Source: Bacteroidales bacterium
GTDB taxonomy: Bacteria; Bacteroidota; Bacteroidia; Bacteroidales; WCHB1-69
Reading direction: 5' to 3'
Length of the DNA stretch: 47,265 nucleotides
NCBI GenBank assembly: GCA_017525505.1
Contig: JAFXSR010000066.1
Span: forward strand, 1 to 47,265
In this document: positions 26,952 to 36,496 of the stretch, one piece after another
Layout of the letters: every line of letters begins with the position of its first letter
Numbering within the stretch: the first letter of the stretch is position 1
Notes under the pieces: generated by a model
Told to the model about the DNA's origin: nothing
Database searches by the model: none
Seen by the model: only the letters and a program-made list of their open reading frames with translations
Made by a program: the position numbers and the translations under genes

Positions 26952-29900
26952 ATGGCTGATAAAACGATACGACCACAAAATCCTGATGACGGACAAGGTT
27001 TTGACAAGACCATACGGCCGCAAAATCCGATGCAAGACATTCCGGACAAGACCATACGGCCACAGAATCCAGGTCAAAGCGCTCCTGACAAAACCACACG
27101 GCCGCAAAACTTGGACGAGAGTGGGGTGAATAGAACTATCAAACCTCAGCAAATTACTGACAATCAATCTCATACCATACACCCACAAATCGCTGCAGGA
27201 GGCTCTAATGAGAAAACCCGGAAAGCCGAAGCGCAAGAAATTTCCCGACTGAACAGCACACATGAGCAGGAATACATCCTTGACGGCAAAACCTATAAGT
27301 TCATGCAAGTGATTTCAGAAGGAACGGGAGAAGGCGATGTGTTTTTGGTGGAAAAGAAAGGGATTAAATATACCTTGAAATTATATTACCCCGGTTCCGA
27401 AACTCCTGATCCTCAAATTTTGAAAGAAGTCCAACTGACAGGCAGCAAAATCGGACTAGTGGATTTATATAGCTATGGCACTTGGAAAAATCCCGTCACT
27501 TCGGAAGAGCGTTTTTATGAGCTTATGCAATACTGCGAAGGAGGCAGTCTCGCTGAATATCAACTGAATGGCGATGAAGCGCAATTCAAAAAATTAGCAG
27601 TGTTGATGTCCCAATGCATCCATGCCTGCCATGAGCACGGATTTATCCATGGCGACATCAAACCGGCCAATTTCATGTTTGTGGACAAAGCACAAACCCA
27701 ACTGGTGTTGTGCGACTTCGGCATCTCCCTTCGCTGCGACAATAATGGAATGGCCAAGAACAAGTCGGGTGCCCGCACAGGCATCTATGTTGCTCCCGAA
27801 TTTTACTATTCTGTACCCGGAGAAGATGGTAGGGAGGTCTATACAAGCAGCGATTACTACTCCATGGGAATGTCCTTGTTATGCTTGTGGATGGGCGAAA
27901 ACGCATTCAAGCAGAAGGAATCGGAACTGATGCGCCTGAAAATCTCTGGAAAACTGCAATATCCGTCGGAAATGAGCGACCATACCCTGTGTCTTTTGAA
28001 AGCTCTAACAACAGTGGAGCCCTCCAGTCGTTGCGGCTTCAAAGAAATTACCGAATGGGGCAAAGGTCAGAATCCTTTTGCAAATTTCCTGCCCAAAAAG
28101 GAAATGAAATCCAATTTCAACATTGTTTTCAATGCTGGAAAGAACGAAATGGCACATTCCCCTGAAGAATTGGCGGATTTGATGTTCAAGGAGCAAGATT
28201 TGGGCATCAAATACCTGTATAGCGGCAAAATAAGCCATTGGCTACAAGACAATCTGCATCCGGAATTACAGGTGGAAATGGAAGATATTGTAGAAAAACG
28301 CTACAAATCAAATCATTACGCAGGCTTGTATGCCGCCTGTTACGCGCTGAATCCTTCCATGCCCTATTATGATGTGAAGGGCAAAGCCTGCTCCACAGCG
28401 ACAGAAATCGCTTCCTCGGTGCTCCATAATCAGGCAGAATACCAGCAGAATTTGTGCAACAACAGCGATAGACTATACATTTTTCTCCGTTCACAAGGGT
28501 TGGTCTCTCTGGCAGACAGTGTGTGTGAAAAACTGACAAAGCCCCATGCCTCCACAAATCTCCGGCGAGACGCCATTTTTGAGCTGATTTATACTCTTGA
28601 CCCCTCCCAAGCGTTTATTGTGGAGTGTCAGGATAATAATACCCTTGAGCAGATTAAGTGTTACGATATTAAAGCTATAATTGACACTTTCCGGGAGCAC
28701 AATGTCACGACTGAATCATGGGCAGATTTGACCTGTCCTTCCTTCCTTTTGTGGGTGGGACATCGTGACAAAGGGGCAGTGGCCCGTATCCAAGCCATCC
28801 TGAAAGATTTCACCCTCTATAATACCACCAATATGCCGTATGGGGTTTTATATGGATTGGACCGCAGAGTGAATTATTTTCTGGAATGGAACCAAGAATC
28901 CATGTTCACCTATCAGCATATCGCCTATCATCTGAATGACATGGTGGATTCCATTCTCAATCCCCAGAAATACAGCGACGACCTTGTCAACTACTACAAC
29001 AGCCTGTATCTGGATCTGAACAGTATTACAGGAAAAAGACTGTATTTTTACCTTAAATCGAAAGGAAGCTACGACCAATGGATTGACTGGATTGACGCCT
29101 GTTATGAGTTAAACTCCAAAGACAACAAAGAAAAGGCTGGTCCTTATAACAAATTGATTGCCAGTTACAAATGCATCAAAGGCATGGGTGTTGACCCTGT
29201 ATATATCACTGCGGAAGAGAAGTCGTTGCTTAGCTTGCAAGATGTCAAGAACCTGTCACCTCAGGAAAAAGTGCAGGAAACCAGTCCCGATCGCGGACTG
29301 ACGGCCTGGCTGACCATCTTCTTCCAGGAAGACCCCGCCTTGGATTTATCTCCAAAATATACTTTTGAGAAAAAAACGGTGGAATATGTCAGGTTTCTGC
29401 AACAATTGAATTATAAAATCGAGGAGGTGAAGCGTTATAACAGCGCATCGGGAGAGGTGAGAAAAAACATGTTCAAAATCAAACGCAGATACAAAGGGGT
29501 GCTCACCGTGCGCTGGTTGCTGGTTTTTCTGTGCTTTGTACCCCTGCTTGCGTTGATTCTCCTGTTTTGCTTAGTAGGACTGCCTTTCCATGATAATCCT
29601 TTAACAGGACATTTTTCCGGTTTCCTATGTATTTCAGCGGCCATCCTGTACATACCTGTCTGCATACTCACCGGCTTGGAAGGCCGTTTGATAGGAGAAG
29701 CCATTATCTCTTTGGTGATAGGAGCAGTGCTCTTTTGGGTATTGAACTTTCTGCTGACTTTTGTTGTCCCAGTGGCCTCTTACCTCATCGCCGCCTTGCT
29801 ACTGCTCTTTGGCATCCTTATTTTGATCAAATGCTATGTGAAACTTCCTCTTGGCAAAGGCACCATGATGACCCTGACTAACAGGAGACAATTTGAGGAA

Positions 29901-30542
29901 ATGGAACTGGAACCTCTCTATTATGCATTCCGTACCGATGGATCGCAAACTTTCGACTCCTCTATCGGAGACAAAATGGAAGACTATGTCGATTACTTAG
30001 GCCTATCCCTGAAACGATTGCTTTGGTATGCCATTCCTACCATGGTGCTGACAGGAGTACTGTTCTTCCTGCTGGTAGTGCTGACTCCGAAAATGCTCCT
30101 ACAACGCACCACTGTAAACGAACGCATACAAGTCATCGAAAGCACTTGGACTGGTACTTTCGATGGAAAAACTTCTACTATTGATATCACAAAAGCCACT
30201 GTCAACCAAGTGGAAGGCGTTGTGCATGTGCAATTTAAAACCATGACCAACGAAAAAGTTTCGGGCATTATTGATACGAAAAAAAATATCATGCGGCTGA
30301 AGGATTTGGAGAAAAACGGTGTGCTTGACGGAAACTACACTTGCCAATTCAGTGATGATTCCTACTCAAAAATCACAGGAACCTATTATAATCCCAAAAA
30401 CAGAAAACAACTCCATTTCCAGTATGAAAGGCCTTTAAGCGAAGCGGAAATTTCCGCCGAGAAAACGACGACAAGTAAAAATGTTCTTCAGATTTGGATG
30501 GATATCATCAAAGATAAATTTCATCATAAAAAAAAAGCCTGA
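26952..30542 (+). CDS. Transmembrane Ser/Thr protein kinase with TIRPQ repeats
   Basis: The 1196-residue protein begins with six Thr-x-x-Pro-Gln repeats (Thr 5, 20, 34, 48, 62, 75; consensus DKTIRPQNP). The Hanks-type kinase domain covers about residues 112-370: glycine loop SEGTGEGDVFLV, Lys143 in TLKLYY, catalytic loop HGDIKPAN (Asp235; the usual HRD Arg is Gly), DFG at 255-257 and APE at 281-283. A long, probably helical region without a clear family spans about residues 390-840. Five or six membrane helices follow (about residues 850-960 and 1022-1044), and then a roughly 150-residue C-terminal beta-rich domain (ESTWTGTFDGKTSTIDI ..., YTCQFSDDSYSKITGTYY). All active-site residues are present. 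If the kinase is cytosolic, an odd number of helices would put the C-terminal domain outside as a sensor. The next start is 2 bp after the stop. Confidence 0.9.
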   Translation: MADKTIRPQNPDDGQGFDKTIRPQNPMQDIPDKTIRPQNPGQSAPDKTTRPQNLDESGVNRTIKPQQITDNQSHTIHPQIAAGGSNEKTRKAEAQEISRLNSTHEQEYILDGKTYKFMQVISEGTGEGDVFLVEKKGIKYTLKLYYPGSETPDPQILKEVQLTGSKIGLVDLYSYGTWKNPVTSEERFYELMQYCEGGSLAEYQLNGDEAQFKKLAVLMSQCIHACHEHGFIHGDIKPANFMFVDKAQTQLVLCDFGISLRCDNNGMAKNKSGARTGIYVAPEFYYSVPGEDGREVYTSSDYYSMGMSLLCLWMGENAFKQKESELMRLKISGKLQYPSEMSDHTLCLLKALTTVEPSSRCGFKEITEWGKGQNPFANFLPKKEMKSNFNIVFNAGKNEMAHSPEELADLMFKEQDLGIKYLYSGKISHWLQDNLHPELQVEMEDIVEKRYKSNHYAGLYAACYALNPSMPYYDVKGKACSTATEIASSVLHNQAEYQQNLCNNSDRLYIFLRSQGLVSLADSVCEKLTKPHASTNLRRDAIFELIYTLDPSQAFIVECQDNNTLEQIKCYDIKAIIDTFREHNVTTESWADLTCPSFLLWVGHRDKGAVARIQAILKDFTLYNTTNMPYGVLYGLDRRVNYFLEWNQESMFTYQHIAYHLNDMVDSILNPQKYSDDLVNYYNSLYLDLNSITGKRLYFYLKSKGSYDQWIDWIDACYELNSKDNKEKAGPYNKLIASYKCIKGMGVDPVYITAEEKSLLSLQDVKNLSPQEKVQETSPDRGLTAWLTIFFQEDPALDLSPKYTFEKKTVEYVRFLQQLNYKIEEVKRYNSASGEVRKNMFKIKRRYKGVLTVRWLLVFLCFVPLLALILLFCLVGLPFHDNPLTGHFSGFLCISAAILYIPVCILTGLEGRLIGEAIISLVIGAVLFWVLNFLLTFVVPVASYLIAALLLLFGILILIKCYVKLPLGKGTMMTLTNRRQFEEMELEPLYYAFRTDGSQTFDSSIGDKMEDYVDYLGLSLKRLLWYAIPTMVLTGVLFFLLVVLTPKMLLQRTTVNERIQVIESTWTGTFDGKTSTIDITKATVNQVEGVVHVQFKTMTNEKVSGIIDTKKNIMRLKDLEKNGVLDGNYTCQFSDDSYSKITGTYYNPKNRKQLHFQYERPLSEAEISAEKTTTSKNVLQIWMDIIKDKFHHKKKA

Positions 30543-30544
30543 CC

Positions 30545-33500
30545 ATGAGATGCGACAAATGTAACAAGGAAAACCGCGAAGAGGCCATTTACTGCAAATG
30601 GTGCGGCGAACAACTGGCAGACAAGGCTCAGAAATTGCTTCAGGAGCTGGTGGGAATGTCAAAGGTGAAGCAACAACTCCGTGACATCCTTCTGACCCAT
30701 GAGGCGTTGCAGCACAGGGCAAAAACCAACGGTATAATGGTTCCGCTGGAACTCAACATGCTCATTCTGGGAGATTCAGGCATGGGTAAAACCACTCTTG
30801 TTCAGATAATACAGCAATTATTCCATGATAACGGCATCGTGAAAAAAGAGAAGGCCAAAATCATCGACGCTTCAGATTACGACAAATTCCAAGCGGATTT
30901 TGACAATAACATCATGGCTGCCCGTGACGGCATTTTATGCATAGAGAATGTACAGAAACTGCTGCCAGACGGGGAAGTGCGCTCAAAAACCGAACTCGAC
31001 AACCTGCTCAATGCGATGGAACAATGGGAAGGCAATCCTATCGTGATTCTGACGGGTACAGAAAGCGGATTAGGAGAATTTGTAGCCAACAATCCAGGTA
31101 TCGCCCGGAAATTCCAATACCAGTTCAGATTAGCCCCCTACACAGTTGAGGAGATTCTCGCCCTCACCGCTATGCAACTGCGGAAAAAATATCTGCTGGA
31201 ACTTACCGATGATGCCCAAGCCAAACTGGAAAGGGTGTTCAAACAGTACTTCCGTGACAATACAGGAGTCGTCCTATCCGCCAATATAGCCATGCAAAAA
31301 GCCCGGGAAATCAAGGACACGGTTTTCCGTCGTGACGCACGCACTGACAAAGTTCTCGCAGAAGATATTCCCGGCAAGGAGTTTGTACGCAAGATCACGG
31401 AGGAAGTGCTGGCCGAATTTGACCAATATGTCGGTGTGGAAAATATCAAGGAGGAAGTCAGAAAAATAGCCAACAAAATAGAGGTGGATGCGGAACGGGA
31501 AGGAACTAACGCAAAACGGCAAATCAACGACCACTTTGTGTTTGTCGGCAACCCTGGCACGGGCAAAACCACCATAGCCCGCTTGTTCGCCGACATGCTG
31601 AACGCTATGGATGTCCTGCCCGTGGGACAACTCGTGGAAGTCAGCCGCAAAGACTTAGTCGCACAATATGTGGGCCAGACCGCCCCGCTGGTGACCCAAT
31701 GGGTGGACAAAGCCATGGGTGGAGTACTTTTCATTGATGAGGCTTATACATTGAAACAAGGCGACAACGACCAATTCGGACAGGAAGCGATTGATACCTT
31801 GCTGAAACTGATGGAGGACCGACGAGGACAGTTTGTGGCTATTGCGGCTGGCTACTCCAAGGAAATGGGAGAATTTCTGGCTTCCAACTCAGGACTCGCC
31901 TCGCGGTTCAACCAGCATATATTTTTCCGTGACTACACTGCGGAAGAATTGACAGAAATCTTCCGCAGTATGGTAAAAGCCAAGAAAATGAAACTCGATG
32001 CGGAGGCAGAACAGCATATTGGTTCTTTCTTCCGTAAAATGTACCTGTCACGGCAACGCACTTTCGGCAATGCCCGCGAAGTCAGGAACAACCTCGAGAA
32101 AGCCTTGAAAAACCAAGGTAACCGCCTGCAAGAAGCCAAATTGAACGGTACTTATTCCACCGATATATTGTCAGTTTTAACCCGAGAAGACATCGAAGGA
32201 AAGGAAGCAATGGCCGAGAAAAACCTGGATGTGCTTTTGGCCGATTTGGATGCTTTTGTAGGCATGGATATGGTCAAAAAGGAAATCAGAACTATCGCAC
32301 AAAAACTCCAATTAGACAAGCGTATGCTTGACATGGGGTTGGGTGACGCGGAAACCACACCGCTACATATCGTGCTGACAGGCAACCCTGGCACTGGTAA
32401 GACCACTGTCGCCAAAATGTTAGGTAAAATATTCAAGGCCATCGGCTTGCTGCCCACCGACAAGGTAGTGGAGAAAACACGGAAAGATTTGCTCAGTGTT
32501 TATAAAAATGAAACGGCACAATTGGTTGACAAAGCCTGCGACGAGGCCATGGGCGGTATCCTTTTCATTGATGAGGCTTATTCCCTGTTACCTGCCAACA
32601 TAGGCGCAGGCAAAGACCTCGAAGGCGTGGAAGCAGTGGAAACCTTGATGAAAAGAATGTCTGACGACAGTGGTAAATTCGTTGTTATTTGCGCTGGTTA
32701 CGCCAAAGAAATGACAGATTTTTTGGACAACGTCAATCCTGGTTTCCGTAGCCGTTTCACTAATTTCATTCATATAGACGATTACTCTCCCGCACAGCTG
32801 AAACAGATTTTCCTGTCTGAAATCAGCAAGAAAAAACGCAAACTCAACCCCGCTGCGGAAGATGCCTTGGAGAAGCAAATCAACTTGATGGCAAACCAAA
32901 AAGATGAGCATTTCGGCAATGTGCGCGACATTATCCGTCTGACGGAAAAAGTCATCATGCGTCAATCCTCACGCCTGGCCCAGCTGAATGCTGACGAATG
33001 GAACAAACAGCTGGTGGAAACCATCGAGGAGGCTGACATTCCTTACGAAAGTCCTAAAAAGGTGAATTTGAACGACTGTATGAAACAGCTTGATGAGCTG
33101 ATAGGTCTGGACTCTGTAAAGAAAGAAGTGCGCGAACTGGCCGAAACCATCATGATTGAGCAAAAACGAGCCCAAATGATGGGAACAGACTACAAAATGA
33201 ACATGGACCATTACCTGTTTTTGGGAAATCCCGGCACAGGCAAAACCACAGTGGCCCGCATCATGGCCGACATATTCTTTACTCTCGGTTTGTTACCCAC
33301 CAACAAGCTGATAGAAGTCAAGCGGCAAGACCTGGTAGCAGGCTATATGGGACAAACCTCCCTGCAAACCGCGAAAGTCGTGAAAAGCGCGATCGGCGGG
33401 GTACTGTTTATCGACGAAGCATACGCACTCAACGAGGGTGCCCACGATGAATTCGGACAAGAAGCCATCAACACCTTGCTACCTTTGTTGCTCGACTACA

Positions 33501-33880
33501 AAGGCAAAATGGTGTGTATTGCGGCAGGCTACTCCCATGAAATGCAACAGTGGATCGCAACCAATTCGGGTTTGACCTCCCGTTTCAACAAGAAAATTTA
33601 TTTTGAAGACTATAATGCCGACCAATTAGCGGATATTTTCAGACAGATAGTGCGGAAAAACAGCTTTGTGATGACTCCGGGAGCGGAACAGAAAATGATG
33701 GCGTATTTCCATCAACTATATGCGCATCGTGACCGTCATTTCGGCAATGCACGCGAAGTGGGCAACTATTTCGTCAAGGTAAAACAGCAACAAAGCAGTC
33801 GTCTGATGGCATTGTTGAACCATGGTGAGGTGGACAAGGAAACGCTGACCTATTTATTGCCTGAAGATATGATTATATAA
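30545..33880 (+). CDS. Zinc-ribbon protein with four AAA+ modules (CbbX/SpoVK-like)
   Basis: The 1111-residue protein starts with a zinc ribbon (CDKCNKE ... CKWCGEQ, residues 3-21). Four AAA modules follow. Module 1 has Walker A GDSGMGKTT (76-84), but its Walker B reads CIENVQ without the Asp-Glu pair and its Arg-finger region is ARKF rather than SRF, so it is probably inactive. Modules 2, 3 and 4 have GNPGTGKTT at 335-343, 613-621 and 894-902, Walker B FIDEAY in each, and SRF arginines (LASRFN, FRSRFT, LTSRFN). They match the CbbX / SpoVK / EccA-like branch, which remodels protein complexes. The family normally has one or two such modules. Position directly after the kinase and before the FHA gene suggests its activity is controlled by Thr phosphorylation. 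Confidence 0.92.
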   Translation: MRCDKCNKENREEAIYCKWCGEQLADKAQKLLQELVGMSKVKQQLRDILLTHEALQHRAKTNGIMVPLELNMLILGDSGMGKTTLVQIIQQLFHDNGIVKKEKAKIIDASDYDKFQADFDNNIMAARDGILCIENVQKLLPDGEVRSKTELDNLLNAMEQWEGNPIVILTGTESGLGEFVANNPGIARKFQYQFRLAPYTVEEILALTAMQLRKKYLLELTDDAQAKLERVFKQYFRDNTGVVLSANIAMQKAREIKDTVFRRDARTDKVLAEDIPGKEFVRKITEEVLAEFDQYVGVENIKEEVRKIANKIEVDAEREGTNAKRQINDHFVFVGNPGTGKTTIARLFADMLNAMDVLPVGQLVEVSRKDLVAQYVGQTAPLVTQWVDKAMGGVLFIDEAYTLKQGDNDQFGQEAIDTLLKLMEDRRGQFVAIAAGYSKEMGEFLASNSGLASRFNQHIFFRDYTAEELTEIFRSMVKAKKMKLDAEAEQHIGSFFRKMYLSRQRTFGNAREVRNNLEKALKNQGNRLQEAKLNGTYSTDILSVLTREDIEGKEAMAEKNLDVLLADLDAFVGMDMVKKEIRTIAQKLQLDKRMLDMGLGDAETTPLHIVLTGNPGTGKTTVAKMLGKIFKAIGLLPTDKVVEKTRKDLLSVYKNETAQLVDKACDEAMGGILFIDEAYSLLPANIGAGKDLEGVEAVETLMKRMSDDSGKFVVICAGYAKEMTDFLDNVNPGFRSRFTNFIHIDDYSPAQLKQIFLSEISKKKRKLNPAAEDALEKQINLMANQKDEHFGNVRDIIRLTEKVIMRQSSRLAQLNADEWNKQLVETIEEADIPYESPKKVNLNDCMKQLDELIGLDSVKKEVRELAETIMIEQKRAQMMGTDYKMNMDHYLFLGNPGTGKTTVARIMADIFFTLGLLPTNKLIEVKRQDLVAGYMGQTSLQTAKVVKSAIGGVLFIDEAYALNEGAHDEFGQEAINTLLPLLLDYKGKMVCIAAGYSHEMQQWIATNSGLTSRFNKKIYFEDYNADQLADIFRQIVRKNSFVMTPGAEQKMMAYFHQLYAHRDRHFGNAREVGNYFVKVKQQQSSRLMALLNHGEVDKETLTYLLPEDMII

Positions 33881-33913
33881 TTTGTTTAATGTGAATAATT
33901 TAGCAAGAAAAAT

Positions 33914-34432
33914 ATGGCAAATCTCACAAAATGTCCCAAATGTAAAGCCAATATAGAAAGCGACAGCTGGTTTTGCGACCAATGTGGAAGTGAGCTGTTC
34001 ATCTGTCCTGAATGCAAAATCTTTGGCAAAGGCAAGCGTTGCACCCAGTGCGGCACAGAACTGGTCAAAGCGTCCAGTATGGCTTCTTCCCATATAGTTA
34101 CAACCCCTTCAGCCACTATCCGACCCGCCACCTCTGCACCTCAGCAACCAGGACATTTGGTCTGCACCAACCCACCCATTCGACTCGGTCTCGAAAGTGG
34201 GGTGATTATCGGCAGACGAGGACATTATCCGACAGTATTTGCGGCTTTTGGGGATATTTCTGGTAATCACGCCAAAATAGAACTCAACGGCCAGCAATGG
34301 CAAGTGACCGACTTAGGCTCCACCAATGGCACCTTCCTCAATGGAGAATCGCTCACGCCAAACCAGCCCTACCCTATCAAAGTAGGAGATATTCTTCGTT
34401 TCTCCACCCTTGATTTCAAAGTGGAAATTTAA
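33914..34432 (+). CDS. Zinc-ribbon/FHA-domain protein
   Basis: The 172-residue cytosolic protein has two zinc ribbons (CPKC ... CDQC at residues 7-24; CPEC ... CTQC at 31-46). A Ser/Thr/Pro-rich linker contains TIRP at 68-71, the same core as in the kinase N-terminal repeats. The FHA domain covers about residues 85-172. Its phospho-Thr-binding residues are present: Gly100-Arg101, SGNHAKI (116-122) and STNGT (136-140). FHA domains read phosphothreonine. The linker TIRP could be phosphorylated and bind in cis or in another molecule, as in GarA/OdhI-like switches; that is inference. The phosphatase gene starts 1 bp after the stop. Confidence 0.93.
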   Translation: MANLTKCPKCKANIESDSWFCDQCGSELFICPECKIFGKGKRCTQCGTELVKASSMASSHIVTTPSATIRPATSAPQQPGHLVCTNPPIRLGLESGVIIGRRGHYPTVFAAFGDISGNHAKIELNGQQWQVTDLGSTNGTFLNGESLTPNQPYPIKVGDILRFSTLDFKVEI

Positions 34433-34433
34433 A

Positions 34434-35192
34434 ATGAAGCCTATGCTAAAAATCAGTTGTGAATTCATTTCAGACAAAGGATGTGTCCGTGAGAATAACG
34501 AGGATATGATCCTCCTCAACGGCGAGTTTTACCGTGACGAGCATTCTGCATACGAGTTTAGCATGGGTGAACTGGCTCGTGTGGCAGCCATGGTGGCGGA
34601 TGGCATGGGTGGTCATGCTGGCGGCGAGTTTGCCAGCGAACTGGCCCTGCGGTCTTTCGACGAATTTCTCACAAAACTCCCTCCTACTCAGCAAGGAGAA
34701 TATATTATTGCTGCGGTGAAAGACTGGGCCTTACAGGCGCATGCCTTCATTACACGCAAAGGACAGGAGCTCCCTGCCTATAGTGGCATGGGAACCACTT
34801 TTGTGGGTATGTTTTTCTATGAGGATAAAATATTCAAAGTCAATATCGGAGACAGCCGTCTGTACCGTTACCGGGACCATTTTCTAAAGCAACTCACGGA
34901 AGACCACACCATGCGCAATCTTACCCATGACATGTCACAAAGATCCAATCTGATATACAATTGTTTAGGGGCAGGAGGAAGCGTTTTCGCAGATGTAGAG
35001 GAAATTACAGACAAAATAGTAGCCGATGATTTATACCTCATTTGCTCAGACGGACTGTCGGACATGCTTTCAGACGAAAGCATCGCGGCCATTCTGGACC
35101 GTGGAGGTTCAGCAGCAAACTTGGTCAATGCCGCCAAAGACGCAGGCGGTAAAGACAATGTTTCGGTTATCCTGCTTCATTTTACAGAATAA
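34434..35192 (+). CDS. PP2C-family Ser/Thr protein phosphatase
   Basis: Chosen start: ATG 34434, directly after the FHA stop; ATG 34443 is also possible, while the upstream ATG at 34410 would overlap the FHA gene. The 252-residue protein has the metal-binding motifs of PP2C: DKGCVRENNED, VADGMGGHAGGE, IGDSRLYR, LTEDHTM, CSDGLSDML and GGKDNVSV. It is a soluble, single-domain enzyme that would reverse the kinase, completing a writer-reader-eraser set. It is the last gene of the operon. Confidence 0.95.
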   Translation: MKPMLKISCEFISDKGCVRENNEDMILLNGEFYRDEHSAYEFSMGELARVAAMVADGMGGHAGGEFASELALRSFDEFLTKLPPTQQGEYIIAAVKDWALQAHAFITRKGQELPAYSGMGTTFVGMFFYEDKIFKVNIGDSRLYRYRDHFLKQLTEDHTMRNLTHDMSQRSNLIYNCLGAGGSVFADVEEITDKIVADDLYLICSDGLSDMLSDESIAAILDRGGSAANLVNAAKDAGGKDNVSVILLHFTE

Positions 35193-35225
35193 CCGAAACA
35201 CTATCGGATACTTATAATCCCCTTC

Positions 35226-35259
35226 CCTGCTTCATGAATCATAATAGTTCATGTACAGG
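35226..35259. terminator. Hairpin between convergent operons
   Basis: CCTG-CTTCATGAA (35226-35238) pairs with TTCATG-TACAGG (35248-35259), with a small internal loop. There is no strong T run, so termination efficiency is uncertain. It is the only structure in the 90-bp gap. Confidence 0.45.
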
Positions 35260-35282
35260 AATACGAGAATATCCTATTCTTT

Positions 35283-36437
35283 TTACTCCGCAGCAACGGG
35301 TGCGGTTGGAGCTGTTTTTTTGTTTCTGATGAGATTACGAATCTTGGTGGCAAGACCAAACACCGTCTCAATGAACATTAAGAATGTGGAGATAAAAATG
35401 AAGATGGCAGCACCGATGGCCATAAGACCGAGTTTGAAAACAATATTCCAGAAAGTGCCACCAAGATCGGTTTCGCGGCGAGTCTGGCCAGTGGCAAGAT
35501 TCTTGACAATATAGTCGGGGGCAAAGAGTTGCATCAAGAAACCAGTGCCAAAGAACACTCCTGCCAACCAGAAAGTCGCTTTGCGCAACCAACCGAAGAT
35601 TTTATCACGAGTAGTATGACGGGTAAGGTCATAACCATAGACATAACCAGTCCAAATGTACAAAGCTATCAGAATGAGCAGAAGAATCATGTTAAACAGG
35701 AAGAAATGGGAATCTGACTTGGCTCCGGAAGCTGATTTGAGAGCATTATTTAACGCCATTTGCTGAACACCCTCAAAGTCAAGAGAGGCAAGACTATCAA
35801 AATCATGTTTGTATTTCTCCGCCTGTTCTATACTATACTGTTTTGATTTGAGGTACTTCTCTTTAGCTTCCGCTGTTGAGGCAGTATCAGCACTATGGGC
35901 ATAATCCTTGATATTTTTTTCGTAACGCTCATATTCATACTTCTTAATGGAAAGTTCGTAAGCTTTCCATTGATTAGCCGTAGTATATCTTTTGTCATAG
36001 TTACGACCCTCCGTAGCGCACTTTTCCCAAGTGATGGTAGTATCACAAGGAGTCCAAGCCTCAATCTGGGCCGCAACAGCCTTATACTCGTCGGCTTTCT
36101 TTATCTGCTGATGGCGAATGTAAAACAATATCGCGGCAAAGAGCAGCACAGCGATAACGAGTCCCCATGTCCAAGTGCGATAACGGCCGTATGACCAATC
36201 CACAATTGCGTCTAACTGTTCATATTTCTCGCGGAATGTTTCCTCATTGGGATCTTCAACGGCGGCCTGTGCCTGATTTAACAGGTCATCCATACGGTCA
36301 GTCTCCGCCTTGGTGGTGGGATACATGTGTTCTTCGTCAACGACACCGCTGGCGCGTTCATCTTTTTTCACCAATGATGAGGTGAGCGCTGCTTCTTGCA
36401 GCAAATCAAGGGCTTTTTGGTTGATTGTGTTAGCCAT
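35283..36437 (-). CDS. Membrane protein with large extracytoplasmic helical loop, unknown function
   Basis: The 384-residue protein has an N-terminal soluble segment of about 85 residues with several Ser/Thr. A membrane helix (TWGLVIAVLLFAAILFYI) precedes a Lys/Glu/Tyr-rich helical loop of about 110 residues. Three more helices follow (FLFNMILLLILIALYIWTGY, ATFWLAGVFFGTGFLMQLF, IVFKLGLMAIGAAIFIFIST) and then a short Lys- and Pro-rich tail. No family is recognised. It is the second gene after the 36497-37666 gene (59-bp gap) and converges on the phosphatase. Shared control through the operator at 37772-37805 ties it to the kinase locus. Confidence 0.8.
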   Translation of the reverse strand: MANTINQKALDLLQEAALTSSLVKKDERASGVVDEEHMYPTTKAETDRMDDLLNQAQAAVEDPNEETFREKYEQLDAIVDWSYGRYRTWTWGLVIAVLLFAAILFYIRHQQIKKADEYKAVAAQIEAWTPCDTTITWEKCATEGRNYDKRYTTANQWKAYELSIKKYEYERYEKNIKDYAHSADTASTAEAKEKYLKSKQYSIEQAEKYKHDFDSLASLDFEGVQQMALNNALKSASGAKSDSHFFLFNMILLLILIALYIWTGYVYGYDLTRHTTRDKIFGWLRKATFWLAGVFFGTGFLMQLFAPDYIVKNLATGQTRRETDLGGTFWNIVFKLGLMAIGAAIFIFISTFLMFIETVFGLATKIRNLIRNKKTAPTAPVAAE

Positions 36438-36496
36438 AAATTTGTGTTTTTGGGGGTTTTATTTGATAATGTACTGTTTTCTTAAAGAATACTTTT

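Noticed and set aside
26952..35192. Type VI secretion phosphoregulation locus
   Set aside because: Kinase, FHA and PP2C fit, but no Tss/Vip, ClpV, Hcp or VgrG genes are present and the AAA protein is CbbX-like, not ClpV.
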